DNA of 30,854 nucleotides from a virus. Location: the IMG/VR virus record IMGVR_UViG_3300027525_000023, positions 1-30,854 of that record; one strand, given 5' to 3'. The translations under genes and the position numbers were made by a program. Shown here piece by piece: positions 1 to 8,700 of this stretch. Numbering within the stretch: the first letter of the stretch is position 1; each line of letters starts with the position of its first letter. The notes under the pieces were generated by a model that did no database searches, was not told the DNA's origin, and saw nothing but the letters and a program-made list of their open reading frames with translations.

Positions 1-444
1 GTTGTCTACCAGTGAATCATATGCTTTCCATATATCATCTATTTCTGTTTGGTATTTGTCAAGCTTATTATCCAAACTATCAGTGATCCCAGTCGATCTC
101 TCAACCTGACTACGTAAGTCAAGCAACTCTTTCTGTTGTTCCAAGATTGTTTGCATTTGTGTACTAATCGTTGACAACCTAGTGTTAAGCCCTCTAACAT
201 CATTATCCTGTACCGCCTGTTCTAGTGTTTGTATTCTTGAACTCAGCTCTCCTGCCTTGCTATCAAACGAACCTGACTTAGTTACAACTGTTTCTATACC
301 TGACTCAACAGCATAGAACCTTTGCAATGTATCATATCCGTAATAGATACCACCACTAAGAGAACCTAGTATGGGCAGGGCAGCAGCTATGTACCACCCT
401 TTGAATGTAAACCCACCAACTTTTACTTCTGCATCTTCTATCAT
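1..444 (-). CDS. Membrane-anchored coiled-coil protein (3' end outside window)
   Basis: The reading frame starts at the ATG at 444 and stays open for 148 codons to the window edge, so the C-terminus is missing. The start is supported by an AAGGA ribosome-binding site six bases upstream, which overlaps the end of the preceding gene (stop at 453-455). Residues about 15-38 (around GWYIAAALPILGSLSGG) form one hydrophobic segment. The rest is polar and heptad-like (SSRIQTLEQAV, LNTRLSTISTQMQTILEQQ), which predicts a long coiled coil. A small inner-membrane protein with a coiled-coil domain is the safe description. It closes a run of exported or membrane proteins after the lysis genes, so a role at the host envelope (lysis, exclusion or virion exit) is possible. 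I do not recognise a named family. Confidence 0.75.
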   Translation of the reverse strand, partial: MIEDAEVKVGGFTFKGWYIAAALPILGSLSGGIYYGYDTLQRFYAVESGIETVVTKSGSFDSKAGELSSRIQTLEQAVQDNDVRGLNTRLSTISTQMQTILEQQKELLDLRSQVERSTGITDSLDNKLDKYQTEIDDIWKAYDSLVDN

Positions 445-452
445 AGCTATCC

Positions 453-1295
453 TTACATACCTGCTGAAGCTGATCCATTTTGTAAGATGTATGATGCAGC
501 TCCATAAACATCATCAGCATCTTTCATGTCATCTGTTAGGTAACCATTCCAACCTGTACCATAACCTGAGTCATCCCAAGAGATAACAAACTCATCAACT
601 GCTTGTGTATATGTAATGGCTGTGTAAGTACCAATCATGATGTTGTTGTTAGCAGTATACGTATCAATACTGGCTGTTAACTCTGTGTTGTTTGCTGCAG
701 CCATGAATGCACCAGCTTGTTGAGCATAGTCAGCTACTGCATCTACTGCATTGTTATAGTCAGCAACCTCTGAAGCATCTAAACTGTATTCATCTGTAGC
801 TATCATCTCTTGTAGTGCTACTTGCTCAGGCTTTGTGTCAGCTTCTTCAGCAACAGAAGCAACAGATGTAGCAGTCATTAACACATTTGTTGCATCACTT
901 AGTACATCAACAGCATCTACTAAACTATTCATTGCAGCTGTGTGTTCTTGTATAAACAACTGATTAGCATTAGTTGCTGTAGCATAGTCATGATCTAACA
1001 CATTCTGTCTAGCATTCTCGTAAGCTGCAAGCATTGCTGTAGTTACTTTAGATCCATCTAATGCACCATCAACTATTACACCACCAACCTCAGCATAACC
1101 TACAGCACCTATACCTAAGTTTAAAGAAAGCTGTAACCGATTGTCTATAATATCTATAGTATTAATCAGTGACTGTATCTTCTGGTCCCCTGTTTGACTG
1201 TAGTCTGGCGGTTGAATTGACTCTGCGAGTACTCCTGAACCGTTCACTAAGACTGCGAGTGTCCCTGCTAGTGTTAGTTTGTTTAGTTGTTTCAT
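453..1295 (-). CDS. Secreted alanine-rich helical protein, function unknown
   Basis: The protein has 280 aa. The start at 1295 is well supported: AGGAGAGGA lies about eight bases upstream, and the protein opens with a classical signal peptide (MKQLNKLTLAGTLAVLVNGSGVLA, cut before ES at about residue 25). The mature part is rich in Ala, Thr, Asp and Asn and looks largely helical (AMLAAYENARQNVL, NSLVDAVDVLSDATNVLM). It has no cysteines and no second membrane segment, so a soluble periplasmic or surface protein is expected. Its first 134 bases overlap, in another frame, the end of the preceding gene at 1162-1932. I do not recognise a family. It could be a periplasmic lysis accessory, an outer-membrane-directed exclusion factor or a minor virion protein; nothing visible chooses between these. 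Confidence 0.75.
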   Translation of the reverse strand: MKQLNKLTLAGTLAVLVNGSGVLAESIQPPDYSQTGDQKIQSLINTIDIIDNRLQLSLNLGIGAVGYAEVGGVIVDGALDGSKVTTAMLAAYENARQNVLDHDYATATNANQLFIQEHTAAMNSLVDAVDVLSDATNVLMTATSVASVAEEADTKPEQVALQEMIATDEYSLDASEVADYNNAVDAVADYAQQAGAFMAAANNTELTASIDTYTANNNIMIGTYTAITYTQAVDEFVISWDDSGYGTGWNGYLTDDMKDADDVYGAASYILQNGSASAGM

Positions 1296-1932
1296 CTGTT
1301 AAATCCTCTCCTATACGTAACAGCTTATCCCAAAACTTCTTGTTGTCTTCGTACCCAACAATAAACACGTCAGGATTTTCTCTATACTTATCTACTGCTT
1401 TCTTACCCATCAGTAGTTTACCAGTTACAACATCCATAATAGGGCAAGGTGTGGATGCTAGTATCATTGCCTTGAATACATTAGGATCATCACAGATAAT
1501 ACTTATCCCTGATACCTGTAAACCTAGACCACCTAGTTGTTGTGGTGTACCTAGTAACCTACTGTTCTTTCTTCTGTTACAGTACTCATCTTGTTTCATT
1601 GTACCTTGTGAGTAACCAAGCAGACTGAGTTGTATACCTGATGTTGTAGGTAACAAACAACTGTCATTACCTCCACCACCCATAACTGTAGGTGCTATAC
1701 TTGACATCACTGGTGCTGCTTCACCTGCACCTGTAGCATTGTAGTTGTTAGTTGTACTATCAGTATTATTGTTACTACTTACAGTTGAGTCTTCGTAGTT
1801 GTTACTGAAGTCACCTAGTGTTACATCCTCAGCTAGTGCAATCGTCACCAAGGACAGCTTTAAAATCAGGATCTTGGCAGAGAAGCTTAGTAGCTGCTTC
1901 AGGGTTACCAAGAAGGGAGAGTGTTCGAGCAT
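1162..1932 (-). CDS. Probable exported protein with paired cysteines, function unknown
   Basis: The frame encodes 256 aa. The N-terminus has a basic-to-hydrophobic stretch (KILILKLSLVTIALA, followed by ED) that reads as a signal peptide with cleavage near residue 35. Then comes an Asn/Thr/Ser-rich linker (SSNNNTDSTTNNYNATG). A central conserved-looking part has cysteines in DSCLLP, EYCNRR, IICDD and TPCPIM, enough for two disulfides in the periplasm. The C-terminus is Arg-rich. The gene overlaps the preceding lipoprotein gene by 104 bases and the next secreted gene by 134 bases, both in other frames. ATG at 1932 is the only good start codon, but its ribosome-binding site is weak, so a later non-ATG start near the end of the lipoprotein gene is possible. 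No named family recognised. Confidence 0.65.
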   Translation of the reverse strand: MLEHSPFLVTLKQLLSFSAKILILKLSLVTIALAEDVTLGDFSNNYEDSTVSSNNNTDSTTNNYNATGAGEAAPVMSSIAPTVMGGGGNDSCLLPTTSGIQLSLLGYSQGTMKQDEYCNRRKNSRLLGTPQQLGGLGLQVSGISIICDDPNVFKAMILASTPCPIMDVVTGKLLMGKKAVDKYRENPDVFIVGYEDNKKFWDKLLRIGEDLTDETTKQTNTSRDTRSLSERFRSTRRVNSTARLQSNRGPEDTVTD

Positions 1933-2050
1933 TTAAGTTTCTCTGACATTTAGGTTCGTTGTTAGGACAAACAGATGGGTACTCTATGATCGTAGATGAA
2001 CAACCAGTTAGGATAACTGAGAGTAAGATACATTTACTTATCTTTAGCAT
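1829..2050 (-). CDS. Small lipoprotein, candidate outer-membrane spanin
   Basis: This 73-aa protein begins with a lipoprotein signal (MLKISKCILLSVILTGC). The lipobox LTGC places the lipidated cysteine at residue 17. The mature part has about 56 residues and four more cysteines (VCPN, KCQR, LLCQD, DDCTS). It starts inside the last 17 bases of the preceding membrane coiled-coil gene. An inner-membrane coiled-coil protein followed by an overlapping small lipoprotein is the organisation of two-component spanins (Rz/Rz1), which fuse inner and outer membranes at lysis. That role is inferred from layout and topology. The sequence lacks the proline richness common in Rz1, and other phage lipoproteins would look similar. 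Confidence 0.65.
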   Translation of the reverse strand: MLKISKCILLSVILTGCSSTIIEYPSVCPNNEPKCQRNLNARTLSLLGNPEAATKLLCQDPDFKAVLGDDCTS

Positions 2051-2306
2051 TCATAGCTTCCATCATTATACGTATAGACTTAATGTTCTCATCTATACGA
2101 GCTAGAGTTAAGGCTTGGGATTGTACTACAGTCTCTAACCTTTCAAGACGTACCTCTTGCCTGAGTATTTCCTTAGTGTTATTCTTTACGTTGTTATCTA
2201 AGGACGATACATACCAAACAAGGGCTATGGTTTGACACACTATAGCTACAACTAATGTGATAGGTACTGACTTAGAGAGATGCCATTCTGTGTCTTTGTT
2301 TATCAT
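2034..2306 (-). CDS. Inner-membrane coiled-coil protein, candidate inner spanin
   Basis: The protein has 90 aa. A single N-terminal membrane segment (residues about 14-35, PITLVVAIVCQTIALVWYV) is followed by a charged heptad-patterned helix (ILRQEVRLERLETVVQSQAL, then IDENIKSIRIMMEAM). With a short cytoplasmic N-terminus the coil would lie in the periplasm. The gene overlaps the preceding holin-like gene by four bases and the following lipoprotein by 17 bases, so the three are likely translated together. Topology, size and position between holin-like and lipoprotein genes fit an Rz-type inner spanin. Similar small proteins are common in marine phages next to lysis genes, but usually without assigned function, so the role remains an inference. 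Confidence 0.7.
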   Translation of the reverse strand: MINKDTEWHLSKSVPITLVVAIVCQTIALVWYVSSLDNNVKNNTKEILRQEVRLERLETVVQSQALTLARIDENIKSIRIMMEAMNAKDK

Positions 2307-2746
2307 TTAGTAAATCCTGCTCCGAAGTATAGGCCAACTATAGCTGACACAATGTGAGTATCCAATGGTGTTATAACAAAGCCAGATGCAGCTTGCCATC
2401 TTACAGTCTCGTTAGCACCGAGAAGCCAGTTAAGTATACCACCCTCTACCTCAGTGTAACCTACAATTACATTTACTTCAGGGTAAAATACAGCAACTAA
2501 CTTAGGTAAGACTATGATAGCAAACACAGCAGACAGAGCTATGAGCCTACGTGTCCAAGCAAAATGTTTGTCATTCTTACCTGCATTACGAGCCTCATCT
2601 ACAGCACCCCTGTTGAACTCAGCTCTTTGTAGTAACATCTCGTTCTGTGCTTGTTTAGCTTTAATGCTTTGTCCCCATATGGACATGACACCACCGAGAA
2701 CGGTAGAGCCTAGCATTGTGATTAGTTCTAATGGTAATCCAAACAT
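2303..2746 (-). CDS. Multi-spanning membrane protein, holin candidate
   Basis: The protein has 147 aa and three probable membrane segments: residues about 4-25 (LPLELITMLGSTVLGGVMSI), about 67-88 (RLIALSAVFAIIVLPKLVAV) and about 128-145 (LDTHIVSAIVGLYFGAGF). A charged helical stretch (residues 27-60) separates the first two. It sits directly after the lysozyme gene and before the spanin-like pair, the usual place of a holin, which would form the inner-membrane hole that lets lysis proceed. The Trp/Tyr-rich loop between segments 2 and 3 is typical of a phage membrane protein seen widely in marine phages. Holin function has not been seen in the sequence; it follows from size, topology and neighbours. 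Confidence 0.7.
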   Translation of the reverse strand: MFGLPLELITMLGSTVLGGVMSIWGQSIKAKQAQNEMLLQRAEFNRGAVDEARNAGKNDKHFAWTRRLIALSAVFAIIVLPKLVAVFYPEVNVIVGYTEVEGGILNWLLGANETVRWQAASGFVITPLDTHIVSAIVGLYFGAGFTK

Positions 2747-3685
2747 TTATTTAGGTATCCCTGCTACTGTAGCATTTGCTTTTGGTAATACAGAAGAAAC
2801 ATCACTTAGTTTATTTATCAACTTGGCATAATATAATTCTTTAGCTACTCTGTTATCCATACCTGCTGTATACTTTCCATTATCTTCTCTACGTAGTTGC
2901 TTTGCAAATGCAGTTATGTCTTTATCCTTTGCTGCTTTAAGAACGGCTGTCCATTCATCTCCTGCCTTATCTCCTCCAACATTATAAGCTAAAGAACTTA
3001 ATACTCTTGTATACTTATTATCTAATTTATCCCATGATGTACCTATATTAGCTAACTTAGTATCCCAACCATTATTTCTAGCAGCTTTAGTATGCATTTC
3101 CATATCAGCCTTGTAGATAGCTACTTTATCTTTATTTGTTAAGGAGATAAAGTTGCCTGTCTTTAAATCTTTAAATGGTATACCATGAATTTTACCAGAT
3201 GTATTTTCTGTTGTTGTTATCTTATGTCCATATCCTATATCTCTAGATTTATTAGCATCTGCTTTAGAGGCTTCACGAGCATCATTAGTTATTACAGGAG
3301 TAGATCCATGATCTGTTTCTGCTTTTTCTGCTATCTTAGTGAAAAACTCTCCTATACCTTGTTGTAAGTTTCTACTGGCTTTCTTATTGTCTATTCCTAA
3401 ATCTACAGCACTAGAAGGACTACTCATTAGACCTACTTCACTACCTTTGCTATCTTCAGTAGCTATAGTTTCTTGAACAACAGGTGGAAACTTTGCAGCT
3501 CTCTCTTCTTTTGTCAAAGACCTAGTAGCAGTTGAAGTCTCTCTAGCTTTCATTGCACTTTCAAAAGCCATCTCTTCTGTAGGTACACCAGTGTCCTCAA
3601 AGATGTCACTCAAAGCCTCAAAGTCAAAAGGTTCTTGGGTATCCTCAAAGACATCACTGAATTCTTCAAAGTTAAAATCAGCCAT
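2747..3685 (-). CDS. GH24-type lysozyme (muramidase), virion-associated or endolysin
   Basis: I place the start at the ATG at 3685 (312 aa), one base after the stop of the preceding gene. A longer frame from 3793 exists, but its extra 36 residues lie wholly inside the upstream gene. Residues about 110-292 resemble T4-type lysozymes: the core RDIGYGHKIT (IGYGH at 150-154), a downstream ISLTNKDKVAIYKADMEMH helix, then WDKLDNKYTRVLSSLAYNVG and the C-terminal GMDNRVAKELYY signature. The catalytic Glu is probably E123, but the Glu-to-IGYGH spacing is longer than in T4 lysozyme, so this is uncertain. The enzyme should hydrolyse the glycan strand of peptidoglycan. There is no signal peptide. The acidic N-terminal 35 residues hold two copies of an FEEFSDVFEDT-like motif. 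Lying between ejection proteins and the holin, it may travel in the virion, act in lysis, or both. Confidence 0.75.
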   Translation of the reverse strand: MADFNFEEFSDVFEDTQEPFDFEALSDIFEDTGVPTEEMAFESAMKARETSTATRSLTKEERAAKFPPVVQETIATEDSKGSEVGLMSSPSSAVDLGIDNKKASRNLQQGIGEFFTKIAEKAETDHGSTPVITNDAREASKADANKSRDIGYGHKITTTENTSGKIHGIPFKDLKTGNFISLTNKDKVAIYKADMEMHTKAARNNGWDTKLANIGTSWDKLDNKYTRVLSSLAYNVGGDKAGDEWTAVLKAAKDKDITAFAKQLRREDNGKYTAGMDNRVAKELYYAKLINKLSDVSSVLPKANATVAGIPK

Positions 3686-3686
3686 G

Positions 3687-5759
3687 TTACTTGTTTCTTT
3701 CTTTTCGTTTGGTTCTGATTTCACCATTACGACCAATAAATAAACCACCAATAGGAATCCTATCAAATTCATCAGATGTCCTTGGGGTGTCATAAGGGTT
3801 CTCCTTAGTACCTACCTCTGTGTCTTGTGAACCTAAACCTATTACCCTTATCTCTGGAGCATTCACTTCCATGTTAGCAGCTCTTTGAGAAATTGCATCA
3901 ACAGCTCTATTTAAGTCACCTTGCTTTGCAGATTCACTTATAGCACTAACAGTAGCAGAGTCATCTCCTATAACTTCAGGTATAACATCTAGCTCTACTT
4001 TAAGTTTGTTTGCCATGTCATTGAATTGTTTGAATCTTACAGGAATGTTCTTAACTTTATTAAGTTGTGGAACCATTCCTTTCCATAGAGAATTGTCCAG
4101 TATTTCTGTAGAAGCTAAGAATGTATTATAAGCTGCAGTATCTGGAGAAAGTTGTAGTCTATCTCTTATTCTATCTCTTGCTCTAAGACCATCGTTTATC
4201 AAAGCATTAGTATCACCACCATAGTATCTATCTACTATAGCATTTAAAGATTGCATACCTTTGTTGCTACCTGTAAACACAAAAGCACCTGTCTTACTGT
4301 TTAAACTAACATCAGGTATTGTTTGCACATTACCTGCTGCTCTTACACCGTAGTTAGCAGCTGATTTATTTAAAGCTTTAGTCATCATAGCTTTTAAGGC
4401 ATTACCTTCATCTTCATCTAAGCTATTTATAATCTTAATATTATTATTAGAGAATAAACTATCTAGAGATGCACCTGCTGGTTGGTTGTCTAGTGTAGAT
4501 AGAAGGTATGCTTGGTTTGTTATACTGGTATTAAAAGCACTTACCCCTTCAGGATTATTTGTCATCAGATCTGGTACTGATCCGTACCCTTCTATTAACT
4601 TAGATTGAACAGTAATTGTTTCTAATTTTTCTTCATTAGACATACCACTATACTTTTCTTCTAAGGATGTAGGCATTGGCAAGTCTTCTACTGTACTAGC
4701 AACAGGTTTTTCTTCTGGACCTGCACCTGTATACCACTCAGATACAGAAGGATCTAAGTCTAAGCTTTCAAAAGATACAGTATTCTTAGAATACGTAGCT
4801 AATTCTTTAGTAGTCAAAGGTGCAATCTGAGCAGCTATTTTATTCATCATGTCAGGGCTGTTCATAGCTAAGATAGCTAAAGGATTATCTCTTGAAGTAC
4901 TAAGTGCAATGTTAGCAGCAAAAGCTTTAGCTTGTGTAGTAGCATTCTCTAAGTCATACTTCTCTATTGTATCAAACATAGCATCAATTGACTTTTTCTT
5001 TGTATCCATCTGCTCCCATAGGTCAGCATTACGTCCACCTGCTGGTTTACCAAAGGCTGGTTGAGATGTTAGCATAGTATATGATGCTCTTATTGCAGCT
5101 AACTCATTTAAATCAAAGTTACCCTGATCTATTTCTACTTTAAGTATAGCTTCTAGTGTACTGGAAACATTATCTAAAACCTGCATGTTGCCAGAGAAAC
5201 CTTTTGAGAAGTTTCTGTTACCTTGTATTACTGAGACTTGGGCTGCTGAAGTGTTCATCTGAAAAGAACCTATTGCCCTTTGAGTAGCTTCTTCTACAGT
5301 AATTGGTTTACCTGCTTCATTAGCTTCATCTAACTCTATTTGTATTAAACCAGATTTAGTAGCATTACTCTGCTCATTAAATAAATTAGTAGCTATGTCT
5401 ATAGGTTTATCAGCTTGTACAGGTACAGCAAATATATCTTCTCCAAAGGTATTAGTTACAACAGATCTTTGTTGTTCATTTAAACCTAAGTTAGAGAGAG
5501 GTTTTGCATACTTCTGAGATACTGCATCAGATGACATACCACCTGCTAAGTCAGTTTGAGCATTTCTAAGAAGATTATTAAACTCATCTCTATCTCTTTC
5601 TGTTTGTGTAGGACCTTTGACTGTAGTTTGTGGTCTAGTATTGTATGCCTTTAACAAACCAGCCCCTAAGTTAAGAGCAGTAGTAGCATAACTAGGATCA
5701 TCTACAGGTTTCTCAAAAGCTGATGCTCCTCGTATATCTTGTTCAGGTCTAAATGCCAT
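3687..5759 (-). CDS. Large internal virion (ejection) protein, gp15-like by position
   Basis: The protein has 690 aa, is soluble and mostly helical, and has no signal peptide or clear membrane segment. It starts three bases after the stop of the 1521-aa gene. No catalytic motif is visible. Size and place (after a gp14-like and a giant internal protein, before a lysozyme) match the middle-sized core or ejection proteins of T7-like phages, such as T7 gp15 (about 750 aa), which leave the head and form a conduit across the host envelope. The assignment rests on synteny and size, not on a recognised domain. The C-terminus is basic (RTKRKERNK). Confidence 0.65.
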   Translation of the reverse strand: MAFRPEQDIRGASAFEKPVDDPSYATTALNLGAGLLKAYNTRPQTTVKGPTQTERDRDEFNNLLRNAQTDLAGGMSSDAVSQKYAKPLSNLGLNEQQRSVVTNTFGEDIFAVPVQADKPIDIATNLFNEQSNATKSGLIQIELDEANEAGKPITVEEATQRAIGSFQMNTSAAQVSVIQGNRNFSKGFSGNMQVLDNVSSTLEAILKVEIDQGNFDLNELAAIRASYTMLTSQPAFGKPAGGRNADLWEQMDTKKKSIDAMFDTIEKYDLENATTQAKAFAANIALSTSRDNPLAILAMNSPDMMNKIAAQIAPLTTKELATYSKNTVSFESLDLDPSVSEWYTGAGPEEKPVASTVEDLPMPTSLEEKYSGMSNEEKLETITVQSKLIEGYGSVPDLMTNNPEGVSAFNTSITNQAYLLSTLDNQPAGASLDSLFSNNNIKIINSLDEDEGNALKAMMTKALNKSAANYGVRAAGNVQTIPDVSLNSKTGAFVFTGSNKGMQSLNAIVDRYYGGDTNALINDGLRARDRIRDRLQLSPDTAAYNTFLASTEILDNSLWKGMVPQLNKVKNIPVRFKQFNDMANKLKVELDVIPEVIGDDSATVSAISESAKQGDLNRAVDAISQRAANMEVNAPEIRVIGLGSQDTEVGTKENPYDTPRTSDEFDRIPIGGLFIGRNGEIRTKRKERNK

Positions 5760-5762
5760 TCT

Positions 5763-8700
5763 CTATTCTCCTTGAGCAGCTTTTGCTGTTAGTCGGGCAG
5801 CTTCAGATTGCCCTTCGGTTCTTTTTAACATGTCAGTTATAGTATTAATATTGAGTATAGCAGATATAAGTTTATCTTGATTCTTTTGAGAGAACCCACC
5901 ATCATAGATTAAAGATAAAGCATCCTCATATTTTCTTTGACCTTCTGCCATTTTCTCTGGATCACCAGTTCTAATTAACTCAAGTCCTGCGTCAGCATAT
6001 CCTTGTGTGTCTTTACGTGCTTGTCTAAACTTTGGATCTTCTCTATAAGATATATCATTAGCATCGTAGTAATTTAATACTCTCATAGGAGAGCCTCCAC
6101 CTACCATAGTAGCTAATAAAGGAAGGGTAACTTCTTCTTTTGAGAACTCACCAGCTACACCTCTACGTTTACTACGATACTGTCCTGTTTCTATTAACTC
6201 TTTTATTTTAGAGTATGTATCATAAGACTTAACACCTCTTAACAATATCTGTAATTCATGGTCTGCTATTGTGTTCCAAGATTTAAAAACATATAAACTT
6301 TTTACAATATTCATAACAGCTCTGTTAGCCTCTGTGAAGAGTTGTACAGAGGGTCCACCTACTATTTCGAGTGCAGAATCTTTAGAAACTAAATCAATGT
6401 ATTGTCTAAATATTCCATTTAAAGGAGAGATACGAGTACCTAAGGAAACATCTGTACCTACAGCTTTTGATAATGCAAGATCAAACAGACCAAACTTTAC
6501 ACGGTTTAATATAGCTACAGCATTCTCGTCTTCTGGATCTATACCTAAAGCAGCCATACTAGCACTAAACCTAGGTGTTAAACCCATACCTCTGATACCA
6601 AACATAAAGGTGTTAACGCCTAATAATCTTCTTCTTTCCTTCCAAGTTAAATCTCTACCAATAAATATATTATCAACAAACCTTAAAGAATAAGACTGCC
6701 ACTGAGTAGCTAAGGCAAGTATAGAGTTTTCTTGGTAACGTCCTTTTTGTCCAGAGGTCATACGGAAAGTAAGGGCTTGTTCTCTGTTTGATACGTACTG
6801 GATACCCTTCTGAGAGAATACACTTTTAGAAACTCCCTTAGCATTGTGTTCCATAACGGCTACGGCTGCTGCTGTAATACGTCCGTAAAGTTCACCACCT
6901 TTAAAAGGGGTAAGTCCTAACTCTAAGGCTTCGTTTACAACAGTTTTACTACTGTTAATAGCAGCTCCACTACGTTCTAGAGTAGTTGCACCTATAATAT
7001 CTCTACCAGATTCTCTTATATATCTAACAGTGTCTGTCAGTTCTTGTTTAGACATTAGTAAAGCACCACCATTTTCTTTCATGGTAGTTTCTATAATGTT
7101 TGCAATGTCTGCATCCGCAGCTTTTCTAGTTTTAAATAGAAGTGCTGCAATAATTGGTACATTAGGTGCAGCTTTTAAACCGTACTTAGGAGATATAGCC
7201 ATTATCTGAGCAACGTGAGATGCGTTAAGAACAAACTGATCTGGGTTAGCTAAACCCATTTTCATATGAAAGGCTATAGCTCTTGCTTTTCCTGTTGCCC
7301 CACTTACCCAATCTTCAGGTTTAGTTATTGCTCCTTTACCAAAACCTAATACACCTTTGTCATATATAAATTCAGCAACTCTTCTAGCATAGCTTGTGTA
7401 AGCATCTGTACGTTCCATAAGACCTAGACGGCTTTTAATAGCTCTTTGCTGTTGCCACATTTCTTTACCGAGTTGAGTGGCATCATCAACCTTAGCTCTC
7501 CTAATATAGTCTTCAGGATTAAGAGGTACGTCTCCATCAAAAGTAACAACTTTATCTGTTGGTCCACTGCTATTTCTTTTAGCTTTCTGTACCCAACCAT
7601 TTAGAGCAGCTTGAGTAGCTTTGTAGTGTGTATACCTATAAGCTTCAGACTTGAACTGTTCTACTATATTCTGTATTGGACTTTGGTTTATTGCTCGTCC
7701 ACCACCGTATTCCATAAGAGGAGTATCCCCTCTTTTACGGTTCACTTTCATAGACTGATATTGACCAGTAGTCATACCAGCACCCTCAGGTATATCTTGT
7801 CCTACTTTAGAATCTCTTGCTTTAACTGCGAACTTATTAATAAATGTTTCTTTGTGATCAAAAGCTACTCTCTTTAAATCATCTAAGTTAGTAATAGATG
7901 GGTTCCAAGAATTGTTCTTATTAATAACTGTATTTATTCTAGCTAAGTCATCTCCTGTTAGAGCTAACTTGTTTATACCTTTTAGTCCTTGCAGTTTTAT
8001 GAAAGGTAGAATTTCATCTACAATATTATTTAATTGTTTAACTGCTGTATCGGCTTCTTTACGGCTGAAAGATCCTAGCAGGGTTCTAAAATTACCTGCT
8101 GTTTTTCTTCCACCAGCTAGTGTGTAATCGTAAACTGTACCTATAAAGTGTCTCATAGTCTCGTTGTTACGTGGTCCACCTATGTTGTAACCAAGTACGT
8201 CTGTTTTTTCAGGTACTCTTGCACTTACCACATCTGTTACATGATCATAGAATATACCGTCTGATGCTTCAAATGGTTCATCTAGTTTATAGACAATTCT
8301 AGAACCTATCTGTGTGTTAGTAACAGGTCCACTTACCCTACTGAACACTACAACATCATCAGCTAATTGTTCTGCTACTTCAACAGCAAGAGTATCATAT
8401 CCCTCTTCTACTGTTACTACTTTACCGTTTCGTTGTGCAACTCTCTTTAACATATCAGTAGCTGTAATGTTCCAAGACGCATTACTTAAATCTATTAAGG
8501 ATACATAACCCTCTAACTGTTTTTCTGAAGGTGTTCTACCATAGAAAGAAAAGAAATCTGTTACAAACTCTTCAGTACTAGGAGCACCTCTTTTAACAGC
8601 TAACCCAGTTTCTACATCACCTAAAAGACCGTCTCGGTAACCTGTAAAGATTGTGTTTACTTCGTCATACTCAGTCTTAGATAATCTAGCTACACTTTTA

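Noticed and set aside
3686-3793. 36-residue N-terminal extension of the lysozyme with a hydrophobic stretch (LIGFLLVVYLLVV) that resembles a signal anchor
   Set aside because: It lies entirely within the end of the upstream gene, whose frame is well supported. The ATG at 3685 directly after that stop gives the tidy gene junction seen in this operon.
7611-7877. Plus-strand frames inside the giant ejection protein gene
   Set aside because: They lack ribosome-binding sites and recognisable domains, and they are antisense to a 4.5-kb frame with consistent coding character.
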